Assembly (NCBI GenBank): GCA_033557675.1 | Contig: JAWQRM010000460.1 | Span: 1-22,501 of the forward strand | From: Coptodactyla brooksi | Taxonomy: Eukaryota > Arthropoda > Insecta > Coleoptera > Scarabaeidae | Direction: 5' to 3' | DNA length: 22,501 nt | Shown: positions 8,783 to 19,651 of the stretch, piece after piece | Numbering within the stretch: the stretch's first letter is position 1 | Layout: every line of letters starts with the position of its first letter | Translations under genes and position numbers: made by a program | Notes under the pieces: model-generated | Told to the model about the DNA's origin: nothing | The model's database searches: none | What the model saw: only the letters and a program-made list of their open reading frames with translations

Positions 8783-9525
8783 AGTATCTTGCTGTTTTAG
8801 TCGTGCTCAAACTCTATCTCAAACAAACTGGTATCAATGGCAAAAGCAGATCCGTATTTTTTTTAATACGAGGGTCTTCTAAATTTTGCAAGTTTTTCTC
8901 TACGTAGCCCTATTTCTATGTTTGTGTACGTAACAGTATTGTGCATCATTTCATTTGTAAGTGACGACGGAAGGGCGACCATTTTAAGCAGGACCTATAA
9001 TTCTATGCAAAATAGTAACCAAGTTAAGAGATGTGCGTTTCCTAATAATCACTGCTTTTAAAAATTTGGTACAATATTTTCCATACTAGCCATTTCTGGC
9101 TACTGGTTCTTGTTTTCTGTCTGAGTTGGAATTTTTCTTTTAGTGTAGCAGTTGCGTTTGGCACTACTCTTTCTCTTTCGTTTGCACTTCCATGTACATC
9201 TTCATCATGTCCTTCTTCTTCCTAAAATCTCTTTTAAGTGCTTATCTGTCAACTTATCTGCACGCCAGTTTTCCAAAAATAATAATTATGTACATTAACA
9301 TTCCTTTGTAATTTAATAATCTCGCACATCTATTTTATTTGAAAAATATAATTATAAAATAATAAAAATGCGCTTACCTGTTTAGGACTTCGAAAATACA
9401 AATATTATTAAGTCAAAATGCTTCACAACTGATGGCATACCTAATTCAGATGTTCTTGTGCATTTACTGAATCCTCACTTAGATGGGTTCTCAGGGCTCA
9501 ACGGTCACTACCGCGTGACTAATTT
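8783..9525. other. AT-rich intronic sequence, nothing identified
   Basis: No open frame with recognisable content, no inverted repeat and no RNA gene signal seen between the right end of the long-inverted-repeat element and the A/T-run tract. Confidence 0.5.
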
Positions 9526-9700
9526 TTATTTTTTTAAAGAATTAAAAAAACGAACGGCGAATGAGAAAAATTTTTTTTTCAAAAAGAAATTCCAAACTTT
9601 TTTCAAACTTTCTTCAAAAAAACAATTTTTTTCAAAAAAAATTAAAAGATTTTTTTTTCATTCAGTGCCCGTTCAGACGGTTCAAGAACAATTTTTTTTA
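9526..9700. repeat. Homopolymer-run tract (alternating T and A runs)
   Basis: Runs of 6-9 T's followed by C and runs of A recur at least five times, for example near 9570-9585, 9598-9612, 9625-9645, 9649-9659 and 9690-9705. They are separated by short, normal-looking sequence. An open frame runs through the tract (9458-9745), but its Phe/Lys repeats simply translate the runs and do not support a protein. Confidence 0.6.
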
Positions 9701-10756
9701 AAGAAATACGAACAAACCCTGCATTCAACGCCAAGTTTTAACTGAATATCGCCAACAATTCAAAAGTTATCAAGGTATCTTTTCATATAGCTCAACAACT
9801 ATACTTGACTCTGTACTTGCCTTATTAAGTACTCATTGTATGATGGGAGTAATCCCACATCGGTAGTAGTTGACGGGTGTCAACAAATATGTACCAGTAT
9901 TGTTGATAAAAATAGAAATTGAGTTTGTAGCATAATACCTAATGGAACCATATCGTTCCATAGAATTCAAGCAAGTTATTATACAAGAAAGGGTAAGTAA
10001 GTTACCACAGCAAAGGGTTACGGGCAAATGATACAATATGGCAGCTTATATCACAAACCCTACTAAGTTAGTTTATTTGGACGTTTTTATTTTTTACAAC
10101 ATTTTTGTTATAACTATTTATTTATTTATATTTGCCTAATAGCAAACACATTTTGTACCGCTGAAGTCTTTGTAAGCCGTTCTTTTCATACATATTTAGG
10201 AAAGCATTGGTTAAAGATTTTTGTACCAACAACTTCTTTTGTCCTTGTTTGACTTTTAGATAATACAATATTGCCGCAAATGCTTACATTGCCATTTCTT
10301 CCGGGCAGGCAATAATTGAATCATGTCCGTATAGAACTTATTGCAATTCATATTTTTAAAATTAGCTGTATGTATTCATAGACCAAACTGACATTGGCAG
10401 CTGACACATTGGACTGCAAGGCTGTATGAACGGAGAATAGAGTACGGAGAAAGTCTACTAATAAACTAAATGGCTATCTGTGTAAAGGCCCCATTGTTAC
10501 AAATACTTAGCTACTAAAACTGAATGGAAGATATTAATAATATTGCCATATAATGGCTTGATATTTAGGATGTGTTCCTTAAAAATAGCACCAATTAAGT
10601 ACACCCTTGTACTGACCCAATAAGATGACAATGATTAACTGAAATAAAAGTAACTATATTAAATTAAATTCACTCTGTATAAGGAGTGTATACACTATGA
10701 TAGTTACATAATACACTTAGTTTATTAGTGTTTTATGTTATACTTAATTTTTTCAG

Positions 10757-11161
10757 TTATGTGATTTCGCAAAGGAATGGGCTGAAGAAAATCTGAGAGT
10801 GAATAAGATGTACCACCGTCCAAACAACGAATATGGTGAGAATATTTTCACAATGTATTCATCGGATTACAGTCGCGATCCATCGGCAAGAGATGCGGTA
10901 AAGGCGTGGTATGACGAAATTGAAGATTATGAATTCGATAACGAAGATATCAACTGGGAAACTTTGCACTTTACTCAGGTAATATGGCGCGGTGCAACCG
11001 AAGTGGGTGCAGATATGGCTAAAAACGATGAAGGCTATTCTTACGTGGTTGCTAATTATAAACCTCGCGGTAATATAAGGACCAAGTTTATGGCTAATGT
11101 GCCCAGACCGTTATCGGGGCCATATGCGTCTGACAAGACGAAGGATGAAACCTTGACTTAA
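10757..11161 (+). CDS. Multi-CAP protein, exon C: rest of CAP4 and C-terminus
   Basis: The last exon starts in phase 0 after CAG at 10754-10756 and completes the CAP4 domain begun in exon B. The join restores a normal CAP helix (KLNKH then LCDFAKEWAEE). The tetrad is intact: His 10814-10816, Glu 10838-10840 (YGEN), Glu 10916-10918 (WYDE), His 10967-10969 (LHFTQ). The closing strand motif SYVVANYKPRGN is present, and a short charged tail ends at TAA 11159-11161. In overall style it matches CAP2 (canonical type) more than CAP1 or CAP3. The reading frame is undamaged, so the gene looks functional despite the element-filled intron before it. Confidence 0.92.
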   Translation, partial: LCDFAKEWAEENLRVNKMYHRPNNEYGENIFTMYSSDYSRDPSARDAVKAWYDEIEDYEFDNEDINWETLHFTQVIWRGATEVGADMAKNDEGYSYVVANYKPRGNIRTKFMANVPRPLSGPYASDKTKDETLT

Positions 11162-12290
11162 ATTAAATTAAATTTTATACCAGTGATGCAGCCACTGGTT
11201 TATAACGTTCTTAAATGAGATAATAATGTACAACATTCTAACAAGTATACATTCTAAGTAAATTGCCTTTATTATTATGTATTATATTTTTCTGAGGAAA
11301 TAAGTGAAGTAATCGCATTTGAGAAAACTTCAAAACTTTTGCTAGTGATCGCAGCAAAAAGCTCTTACTCCTGCAATCAGTAATTCATATAAAAATTGTA
11401 AGATATTGTGAAAATATCATCATTGCACCAAAACTGGAAAATGCATTTCATTTGTCAGCATTTCATTTGTGAGAAAAATGCGGTAGGGGATACCCGCCTA
11501 TATTGATCTTCGTAGAACATTAAAAAGTGTTAATTCGAGTTATTAGAAGAAAATGATTTCGAGTAATAATAAAGAATCGTGGCGTGTATTTTAAGAAATA
11601 AATGTAAAATATAGATTGTATCTTATATTGGACAAAAGCCTTATCTCTGGTTTTACATTGCATTAATCTCCGATTACGAAAAACTGATTTCCAGTTAATA
11701 TTATAAATTTTGTCATTTTTAAATTGCAACGATGGTTGGATGAATTAGGTATACCAGAAAACTAAACATCCTTCTACAATTACCAATCGATATTTGAGTG
11801 GCAGACAGTTGTTCTGATTGTTCATTACATACGTGCGGAACTTTCACTGAGATTATTGTACTCTGACAATACTGCATTTTCCTTTGACGATCACCCAGCT
11901 TTTACTTCTTCTTGTTTAGCTCACCTATTAAAACTCCTTCGCAATCTTTACCTCAAATATGTTGTCCGGTTTCCGTCGTGTTTTGCCTGCTTGAGGAGAA
12001 TTTGGTTTCTGTTCTTAGTCGGCATGTGTCAGCATTTGAGCTATTTTCAAGACTGGTGTCGTTTGCGTTGTTGTGTTTTATATAGGTTGATTATTATTTT
12101 ATTACAGGAGTTTTAATGGTTAGAATATAAGATAGGAGCTGTTGTTGACCTGGATGTTAATTGCTGGGTTTGAAGGTTTCTTTGAATATTTCAAGGTTCT
12201 CAAAATACTCATTTTATTACTTTTAGTTAAAACTTGTATGATCTGAAAATTTATCTCTATACTTCCAGATAGGTGGGAATTGCTATGTAG
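11162..12290. other. 3' UTR and intergenic sequence
   Basis: The first ~450 bases are probably the 3' UTR of the CAP gene. From about 11850 to 12290 the - strand may hold further decayed Penelope-like sequence (an ETGQHI-like string appears near 11950), but this is too weak to call. No other gene is seen. Confidence 0.4.
11568..11602 (+). terminator. Candidate poly(A) signals of the CAP gene
   Basis: Two AATAAA hexamers at 11568-11573 and 11597-11602, about 410-440 bases after the stop. They are the first canonical ones downstream. No transcript evidence is available, and AATAAA is common in such AT-rich sequence. Confidence 0.4.
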
Positions 12291-12297
12291 ATAGTCG

Positions 12298-12918
12298 TTA
12301 ATTTTAGTCCATTTTGTTATTTATATAAGATTTTATGTGTTCTTTATATCCGTCTTTAAATTTTCTGCCACTTTTTACGATATATTTCTATGTAAAGGTT
12401 GCTTCTTTATGTTGTTTGGGATGTACTGAGGTATAATAAATAATGTTGTTTGTTTGTGTCGGTTTTCGGCATGTTTTGAATATCACTTTATTATTTTTCA
12501 TGGTAATATTGAGGTCTAAATATTTTATATTGTTGTTTTGCTCTGTCTCATAAGTGAATTGTATGTTCTTGTGTTTTTCGTTGATGTGGTTCATTATATC
12601 GCCGATTTGTGGGAGTTCGGTGGTACATATCATGTCATCCACGTGTCTGGCCTTTATCTGGAACTTTTCTGCAATTTCTTCGTGGATTTCCTCTTCGAGT
12701 TTTTATAAAAATATTACTGAGAGTATTCCAGTATTTGTATGTACTGTTGTGGAATTGGAAATAGTTTTATTGTGTAATTTTTTTCATGACGCTGGTTACT
12801 TCTTTTGCGTCTTCTTCGTTAGTAATTTTTTGTTTGAATGTGTTAATTGCTTCTTCTATTGATGTGTTGGTGTACATGTTTGTTATATCTACGGATATTA
12901 TTTTCGTGTTTTCTTCAA
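12298..12918 (-). pseudogene. Penelope-like element reverse transcriptase / GIY-YIG fragment
   Basis: Read on the - strand, 12918 down to 12298 gives the blocks of a Penelope-like polymerase in order. First is ISVDITNMYTNTSIEEAI (about 12905-12850). Then comes an abrupt jump, consistent with loss of the middle of the palm, to a LEEEIHEEI helix. HVDDM follows at 12645-12631 (the catalytic tyrosine position of YVDD reads His), then NNIKYLDLNI, CRKPTQTNNIIYY and a HPKQHK box (to about 12395). After a stop, SGRKFKDGYKEH (about 12370-12335) matches the GIY-YIG endonuclease region. In-frame stops and the deletion show it is dead. It abuts the second long-inverted-repeat copy on its right. Confidence 0.75.
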
Positions 12919-12941
12919 AAAAAAAATTGTAAACATTAAAA

Positions 12942-13620
12942 TTATCAAAGATTATGAAATTTGGACTGAACGTAAACTGCTTTAAGTAGAACGTATTCGT
13001 AATTTTATATTTATCATTTTTACAATATTCGTAAACGCTTTATCGGACGGGAACACAATTAAGTTCCAAATAATGCTAACACATTTGTGTACGTCATGAT
13101 TATATTAAAATAACACAAAATGTGCTCTATAATTTTTTAGACCTAATTAAAGAATGGCGTTTTCTGTTTCTCTTGGACGAATAAATAAAAAGAGCGCGCT
13201 AATAAGGCTGGGAGAAATAGTGCTAGCGGCAGCATCGCGCTCCGACTGGACCGCACCGTAGGACCATCCAGAAAGTAAGTTTCCCACTGCCAGCGAAAAT
13301 AAGTAAAACATACCTGTTATCGGATTCAAAAGTATTGAGCCCTATGTTTGAAAACTTATTTTATTTTCGTTCATTATAGCAGAATATTAACAAATAAAAT
13401 AAAGTAACCTGAAAATAAAATAATAATAGGCCTCGAAATTCATTATTGTGTACTTCTTGGTTCAGGCCCCATAGTAAAATTGGCGTTTTCTGCGTTAAAG
13501 ATTGAACCTGCGGCTTGAATAGCATTTCTGATATCAGAAGGCCAAGGAGTATGTATTGCTTCCGCGCAGCTAACTGTTTCATCTTCAATATAGTATACAA
13601 TATAGTATAGTATTCAATAT
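12942..13620 (-). mobile_element. Long-terminal-inverted-repeat element, copy 2 (partial, inverted)
   Basis: Collinear with the reverse complement of 8604 down to about 7905 in copy 1. It includes the AGAGCGCGCT core (about 13189-13199), the GGATTCAAAAGTATTGAGC motif (about 13322-13340) and the C-terminal coding segment (13591-13443). Only one arm and part of the interior are present, so it is truncated. Its internal edge dissolves into a local expansion of a TATATTGAATAC-like unit (about 13585-13625). It is oriented opposite to copy 1, with exon C of the CAP gene between them. Confidence 0.7.
13443..13591 (-). pseudogene. Second copy of the long-inverted-repeat element ORF (C-terminal part)
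   Basis: From 13591 down to the TAA at 13445-13443 the frame reads YIEDETVSCAEAI, then RNAIQAAGSIFNA, then MGPEPRSTQ. This matches the C-terminus of the ORF at 7736-8068 with scattered substitutions and a short deletion that keeps the frame. No start is present. Confidence 0.6.
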
Positions 13621-16600
13621 AGTACTTTTCTATATACATTTTATTTTATCTAATTAATGAAATTTAGGATAAAGGGTTCAATAAAAGACGAACAATTGAA
13701 AATACGTTGTATATAATGTGCTACCTTCTACTGTACAATATAGTAAATGTAGCTGAAATACATACTACATTCAGTGCGTCAAACTGGGAGTTTCCAGAAA
13801 TACAACCTTTAATCTGTAACAGTCAAGCATATTTACAATTTACTGCAACGTAAATCATCGATAACACGTTATCTTCTATCAATTAAGTACTTTACATGAT
13901 ACAGCCGTTTCAGTTGTGTTTCTGGTAAGGAATATTATAATAATAATACATTACCATATTCTTATAGTAACAACCTATTAATGTGTATACAAGCATAAGC
14001 TGTTAAATCTAAGCCCAATGCGTTATATAATAATGACAATAATCATAATATTAATTATAATTTAATATTTACAACTTTATCTTGCAAACTTCTTACTTCA
14101 AGTACAACATGGCTATAGTTACAAGTAGAGAGTAGGAACGTACATAATGTTCCTTGGCTCTCATTATTCAAATAAAGCAATAGTACCAAAGCACATTGGT
14201 CTTAATAGTATTGACATCCATCTCGTCTGTCCCCTAGAAAAATATTTACTATATATCTTAATCGTTAGATATGTACCCATTTGTTTTTTTAATCGCAAGT
14301 GTGAACCAGTAGTTAGCGTTATTCACCAGTTCACAGTATTTATTGGACCACACCACAGTCTCATGTACTAAATTTGTATTATGTATAAGTATATCAATAG
14401 TACTGGGTAATGTTAGAAGGAAATTCATTTACCTAACCAATGGTTAGTTACTAGCTGGACGCCTTATGCTAAGCTAAACAAGCAAAGTTTTGATTCCCTT
14501 AAAATGTCGTAAGTTAGCAAATATGTAAACCCAATCAAATCGTTCATGTAGTATTGAAATCATTTAGTAAATTAAAGAGGGACAAAAGTGTGGTGATTAA
14601 CGAAACAGTCTCAAGTCAACTACAACTGAAAGACTGAAACAAGTTTTTCATAGAAGAAAGTGAAATTTTGATTTCTTTTTCTATGCGTGATAAACATTCA
14701 AGGAATAATAAGTATACAGTTGTTTAGTACAAAATGTGTAGCAAAAACATCACATATAGCATCAGGAAAGTAATCATAATTCTAAAGTAATTCTAAGTAA
14801 TTCCAAACATAAAGAATCGTTCTGCTGATTTTCAAAAATTCAAAGCTTCAAAAATATCTTATTGTTTTAGTAGCCCTGTATAGGATTAACGAGTATTCAT
14901 TTTCTAGTATTAATTTTTGGTCCAACTGCCCATTTCTTGTGTACTTGATTAAGGAACAAGTACAAAATCGTAGAGGTACAATGTTGGATTTTGACAGCAT
15001 TATTAGAGATTTTGCTAGGTAATTTAATATTAGTTCAATTAATTAACACACACACATACATACAAACACCGACAAAAAATTTATATAGTTTTTTGATGTT
15101 TTACGCTTCGTATGTTGTAAAAACATAATTATGAAGTCCAGAGTATATCCATAATGTGAATACATTTTGCTCTAGTTCTAGAAAAAGGGTAGAAAGTAAA
15201 CAAAAATGGCAAATAACGGATCTCATAGAAACATTTTAGGACAAACACTTCAGCTCAAATCAGTCTGTTCTGCTTGATTTGAAATTTTTATACAATCTTG
15301 ATAAAGAAAAGACCGAAACCGCTGTGCTTTTACATTCCATTCTTGTGAAAAGTACCAATGAACTTAGTGCTGATTGCTTTCTTTATTTGTGTAGAACTAG
15401 AGATTGTAATTGAAAAAATTAGAAAGACATAATTTATCCATCTTTATCCACTGACAAATCTCATTCATACTTTTAATTACACACAAGAACTTATGGATGG
15501 TCAACCTGTTGGAAGTAATGCGGTACTATTTGACACAGAACATTAAAGTAACGAATTTCTTGAGTCTGAAAAATTTATTGATTTAGAAGGAGCTATCCAC
15601 CTTTATAAAAATGCTATGGAACATAGTGCCAATGAAAAGAGAACTTAATACAATAACTAATGAAACTTACAGAATCTTCATTTAAGAGTGTTATTTTAAA
15701 GTTTTTAGGCATGGCAAAGGTTTTTAGGCATGCCAAATTGCATAGAGATTATAAGAGAGATGTTAAATAAATACAAAAAGCTGCTTGTTAAGCAAGTTCG
15801 GATATTCAAAACTGCTTCTGAATGATGGGGATGGGGAGGCACTATAAGCAGAATACAATGGAAATCTTGTTATTTGTGTAATGGCCATTTAAAACTTGTG
15901 TTAGAAAGTATATGAAACGAGTAATTTACTATTTTTTGTAACAAGAAAATAAGTTGACCTCTAAGCATAATTCATCGAAACTATGTCACAGGGATACATT
16001 TATGAGAAAAGAATTTCCTGCAGCTTTGTTCAATTTGGTACGAAAAATTCAGTACATACTGCTTAAATTAGATATCCTCCGGTAACCTTCAACATTAGCT
16101 GCTGCAACAGTAATATTAATATTAATACTGGATTTACTGGTTGTTATAAAAAACACAAGATATGGAATAATACTATATTTTAGAAGTTTTGTTGATTCTG
16201 GAGAACTCTTATAGATATTCCTAAGAATGTGCCTAGTATGCCATGATGCAAGGCATTGCTGCAGTTGACACTTCAATTTCTAATTCTAGACCAAACATAT
16301 TTTATGTATGTATTTAGATACTATAGCATCTGCAGATTCGTTTCAGGGTTAAGAATATTTTAATATAGAAAATAATCGGACACGGTTTATTGTAGCAGTA
16401 AAGGTGTGCAGTTCATGGCCAAGCAAGACAATACAATTTGCAAAAATGTTAGTGGCAAGAGCAAACAAAAGCACTTAAAATAATGAAGTAAAATTGCAAA
16501 ATTACTTTTTTTTGTTTCAAAATATATATTTGATTGAATTTACATATCCTCAAACAACTTAATTAACTGATTCTAGGAGGGTAACATTTCAATAATTATT

Positions 16601-18423
16601 CTTAAGTGTAAGTAATTTTTTAAATATATAAAGGTAAACATCATTAGAATTTTCTGGGCATTTCACAAATCACACGCGAGAGTGTTATAACAGGGGTTCT
16701 AAATCCATTTGAAAGTACCAACAACTATATTTTTTGTCACTAACTACAATATTTGATCCCTCATTCACCGTACCTGATCAAATTATACTGATAAGTGGCT
16801 GCGTGACGACTTCGCAGCCAGTATGGAAGAATCCGTTTATCTTCAATTTTAGAATGTAAACGAGATAAGGTGAACAGAAAGTGTGAATGATATTTACAAG
16901 GATGCGCAATTGTATAGCTGTACATATTTAGTTATATTGAGCTAAGTTTTCCGTTCAACTAGGCCTGCTGCTACGGGGTGTGTCGAAAAGGAATCTTTCT
17001 CTAGTGAATAGAACAGCTAGCCATAAATTTTAATAATATTACTATAAGTCTTCAATCAGATCATTTCTCATATTATGCACTTTGAAAGTAATTTACAGCT
17101 CAAGAAAATATTTAAAAGTGCTGTTTGAATTAAAACAGGTTAATATATATAAGTTACTTTCTTACACGATTAAATGACGAGTATAATTCTACTAACAATA
17201 GTATAGCTATTTCAAAATAAAGTGTAGTTTTAAATGTAGATATTTTGGACATGACGTTTTGGACATGGAATAATAGTGTATTAAGAACAAGTGAAATGTT
17301 TAAAACTTAGGGGACAAAAATTGGAAATACTAAAAGTTAAGACAGTTTCATCTAAAATTTAATTGATTTGTTAACTTGATTATTAAAATAGGTGCCAATA
17401 ATATTAATTATAACTCACAAACACTCATATTTATTATGTACGTTATTTTTTATTAAATAACAATAATTTTGATTCTTTTAACAATGCTTAGCAATCTGAA
17501 AACAATAAATAAGCAAATATATGCATTTCATATATAGCTTTACAGTAAAATATAAAAAGTTCTTATAATATGTATTTTCATTACTAGTGCATAAACAGAC
17601 ACATGGCTAATTCAACGCTTGTCATTGACTCAATTCTGCATCGGAATCTTAAAATTATTGATCGATAATAATGTCGTTTAAACAATACAAAGACAAATCA
17701 TAGTTTAGAGCATTGCAAATAATTGACAGAATCAGCACGAAGCCGGTTGATTACTACTTATTAACTAGCATGCCTAAATTAAGTAATCTTTTCTCCTTTA
17801 GGCTTTATTACATTCGTTTCTTGTAACATAAGTAAAATATCTTTACAGAAACCATAAATTATTGGTACTTTTATTATTAACTGTACTATTGTGTAATGTT
17901 AGTTATATTAAACCAATTTTCCATAAGAATCTTTATTAGCAAAAACATGCATACATAATGATCTGCTTTAGGAATTAGAACAATTTATTTTAGTTAAAAA
18001 CAAATACATGCTCTCAAAAATATTTTTCTGCGATTGTTTTTAGCGCTGATTAAGTCCTGTTGCCGCAAATAAAAAACCATGATAAGTGTTATTTTGTTGC
18101 TTATAAAGCGTGTTGTGGTAGATAATAGTGACAAGTTTGCTTTTTATTTTCTATTTCAGATAACTCATATACATATCTATCTTGTTAGAAGGGTGGTGAG
18201 GGGCGAAGAACTTCCTTCTGTAACTGAACATTATCGTAAATAATTATAATAAGTGTCTTACATTACTGGCACACATATCAGGAGTAATGACCTACATGCA
18301 GCTTTTAATGCTTTTCCTTAATGCAGGCTAATCGTACTCCGTCTTGTTACAAACTATCTATTTGAGATTTGCAAATAGAAAATGTTTTTTGGCCACATAA
18401 ATTATAAACATACAAGTATATAA
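13621..18423. other. Gene-poor AT-rich intergenic region (4.8 kb)
   Basis: No supportable gene. Open frames at 14147-14371 (+) and 16049-16276 (-) are short and unrecognised. A stretch around 15170-15620 (+) has scattered protein-like blocks (for example EGAIHLYKNAMEH) between many stops and may be old mobile-element sequence. A short CA/TACA tract lies near 15046-15068. No inverted repeats comparable to those elsewhere in the window were noticed. Confidence 0.5.
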
Positions 18424-18425
18424 TA

Positions 18426-19651
18426 CACAGTGTGACAATTAAATAACGAGAATTTTAATTTAAATCATAGAACGCGTAGGGCCATCTATTGAACATATAT
18501 ATTGTTAGAAAGATACAAGGCACGTCTTTCGAACGTATCCAAATTCATGCTAATCAAATGACAGGTTACAAAGTTATAGCCATTTGATTGACGGTCAAAA
18601 TTGTGTTGATGTCGTAAAAACATAATGGAACAAAGAGTAAATATTAGATTTTGCTTTAAACTGGGAAAAAAATGTTCTGAGACTTACAAATTGATGAAAA
18701 AAGTGTATGGTGGTGATTATATGTCTAAAGCTAGAGTTTATGAGTGGTTCAATCGTTTTAAAAATGGTTGTGAAGATTTCAATGATGATGAAAGACCTGG
18801 TCGTTTCAATGATGATGAAAGTAAAAATCGTGCTGAATTGGTAGAAAAAATTCCTGAAATCATTGCTGTCGATGGAAATTTTACTGTGAGAATGTGGATG
18901 AAGAATTAAAAACAAATAGAAAAACTGTTCGTCAAATTTTGACTCAAGATTTGGGAAAAAGAAAAGTTTGTGCAGGTTTTGTTCCATATGGTTTAAATTA
19001 CGACCAACGAATTGTTCGTGTAGAGTAGTGTAAAGACCTCATTAAAACTGCTGAAAATTATCCAGATTTTCCTGATTCGATCATAACTGGTGATAAAACA
19101 AGGTGCTTTATGATCCAGAAACTAAGCGTCAATCTGCAGAATGGAAGACGAAAGACGAGCCAAAATCAAAAAAATTGCATTTTCAGAAGTTTTGATTACT
19201 TTTTAAGATTCACAAGCAATTGTCCACAAGCAATTTCTTTCATAAGGTAAAACTGCCAATGGAGAATATTATCTAGCAGTTTTACATTGTTTGTACGTGT
19301 TCAAGGATTGTGCGTGTTAGGTCTAAATATTCAGAAGGAAAAAGCTGTTTTTATTGCATGATAATGCACCACCACATAAGACGTTAAAAGTTCTGACTAA
19401 AAAAATATCTGTATCATTGGCCACCCACCGTATTCACCTGATACGTCACCGTGTGAATATTTTCTTTTCCCTAAACTGAAAATTGCGATGAAAGGATCGT
19501 TTTATGGCGATATTCAAGCAGCTATGGCGCACTAAAAGCCATTCCTAAGGATGACAAAAATCTATGCATGCGTTAAAGATGACGTTTAAACACAATTCAA
19601 TGTGTATTTTTGTATATCTAAAAATTCTCGTTATTTAATTGTCATACTGTG
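18426..19651 (+). mobile_element. Mariner element with both terminal inverted repeats
   Basis: The left TIR (18426-18456) and right TIR (19621-19651) are 31-bp inverted repeats differing at one base; each begins CACAGT(G/A)TGACAATTAAAT in outward orientation. Length is about 1.23 kb, usual for mariner. The left end is preceded by TA (18424-18425); the right end is followed by AA, so the expected TA duplication is mutated on that side. The interior carries a broken transposase. It is non-autonomous now, though the intact TIRs could still be recognised by a related transposase. Confidence 0.9.
18625..19580 (+). pseudogene. Mariner transposase, multiply frameshifted
   Basis: ATG at 18625 opens a 94-residue frame with the usual mariner N-terminal helix-turn-helix features: FCFKLGKKCSETYKLM, VYEWFNRFKNG and DDERPGR. 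A stop at 18907-18909 follows a frame change. Later blocks lie in other frames: RKTVRQILTQDLGKRKVC (from about 18930), ITGDKT with the first catalytic Asp at 19092-19094, DPETKRQS (from about 19112), LLHDNAPPHK with the second Asp at 19360-19362, and SPDTSPCEYFLFPKLK. In the last block the third catalytic position, normally Asp in DD34D mariners, reads Glu (19455-19457). Roughly full length, but inactive. Confidence 0.88.

Larger units (their letters stand above)
5687..10756 (+). other. Intron 2 of the CAP gene (about 5.1 kb, phase 0)
   Basis: GTAAGT donor at 5687 and a T-rich tract ending in CAG at 10754-10756. It splits CAP4 after its 22nd residue. It holds a possible - strand ORF pair (5847-6287), a long-inverted-repeat element (about 6448-8782) split by a Penelope-like palindrome, and an A/T-run tract (about 9526-9700). 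In the remainder, 8783-9520 and 9720-10756, I see no gene, only AT-rich sequence. Confidence 0.85.

Noticed and set aside
9458..9745. 95-residue frame rich in Phe and Lys
   Set aside because: Generated by T and A homopolymer runs; not a credible protein.
11856..12116. 86-residue + strand frame with hydrophobic stretches
   Set aside because: No family match; the opposite strand may be decayed Penelope-like sequence, so this is probably a shadow.
15170..15620. Possible decayed coding sequence
   Set aside because: Short protein-like blocks between many stops, but no domain I could name.
16049..16276. 75-residue - strand frame whose end loosely recalls the C-terminal dimerisation region of hAT transposases
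   Set aside because: Only a handful of residues agree and the diagnostic downstream motif is absent; too weak to call.
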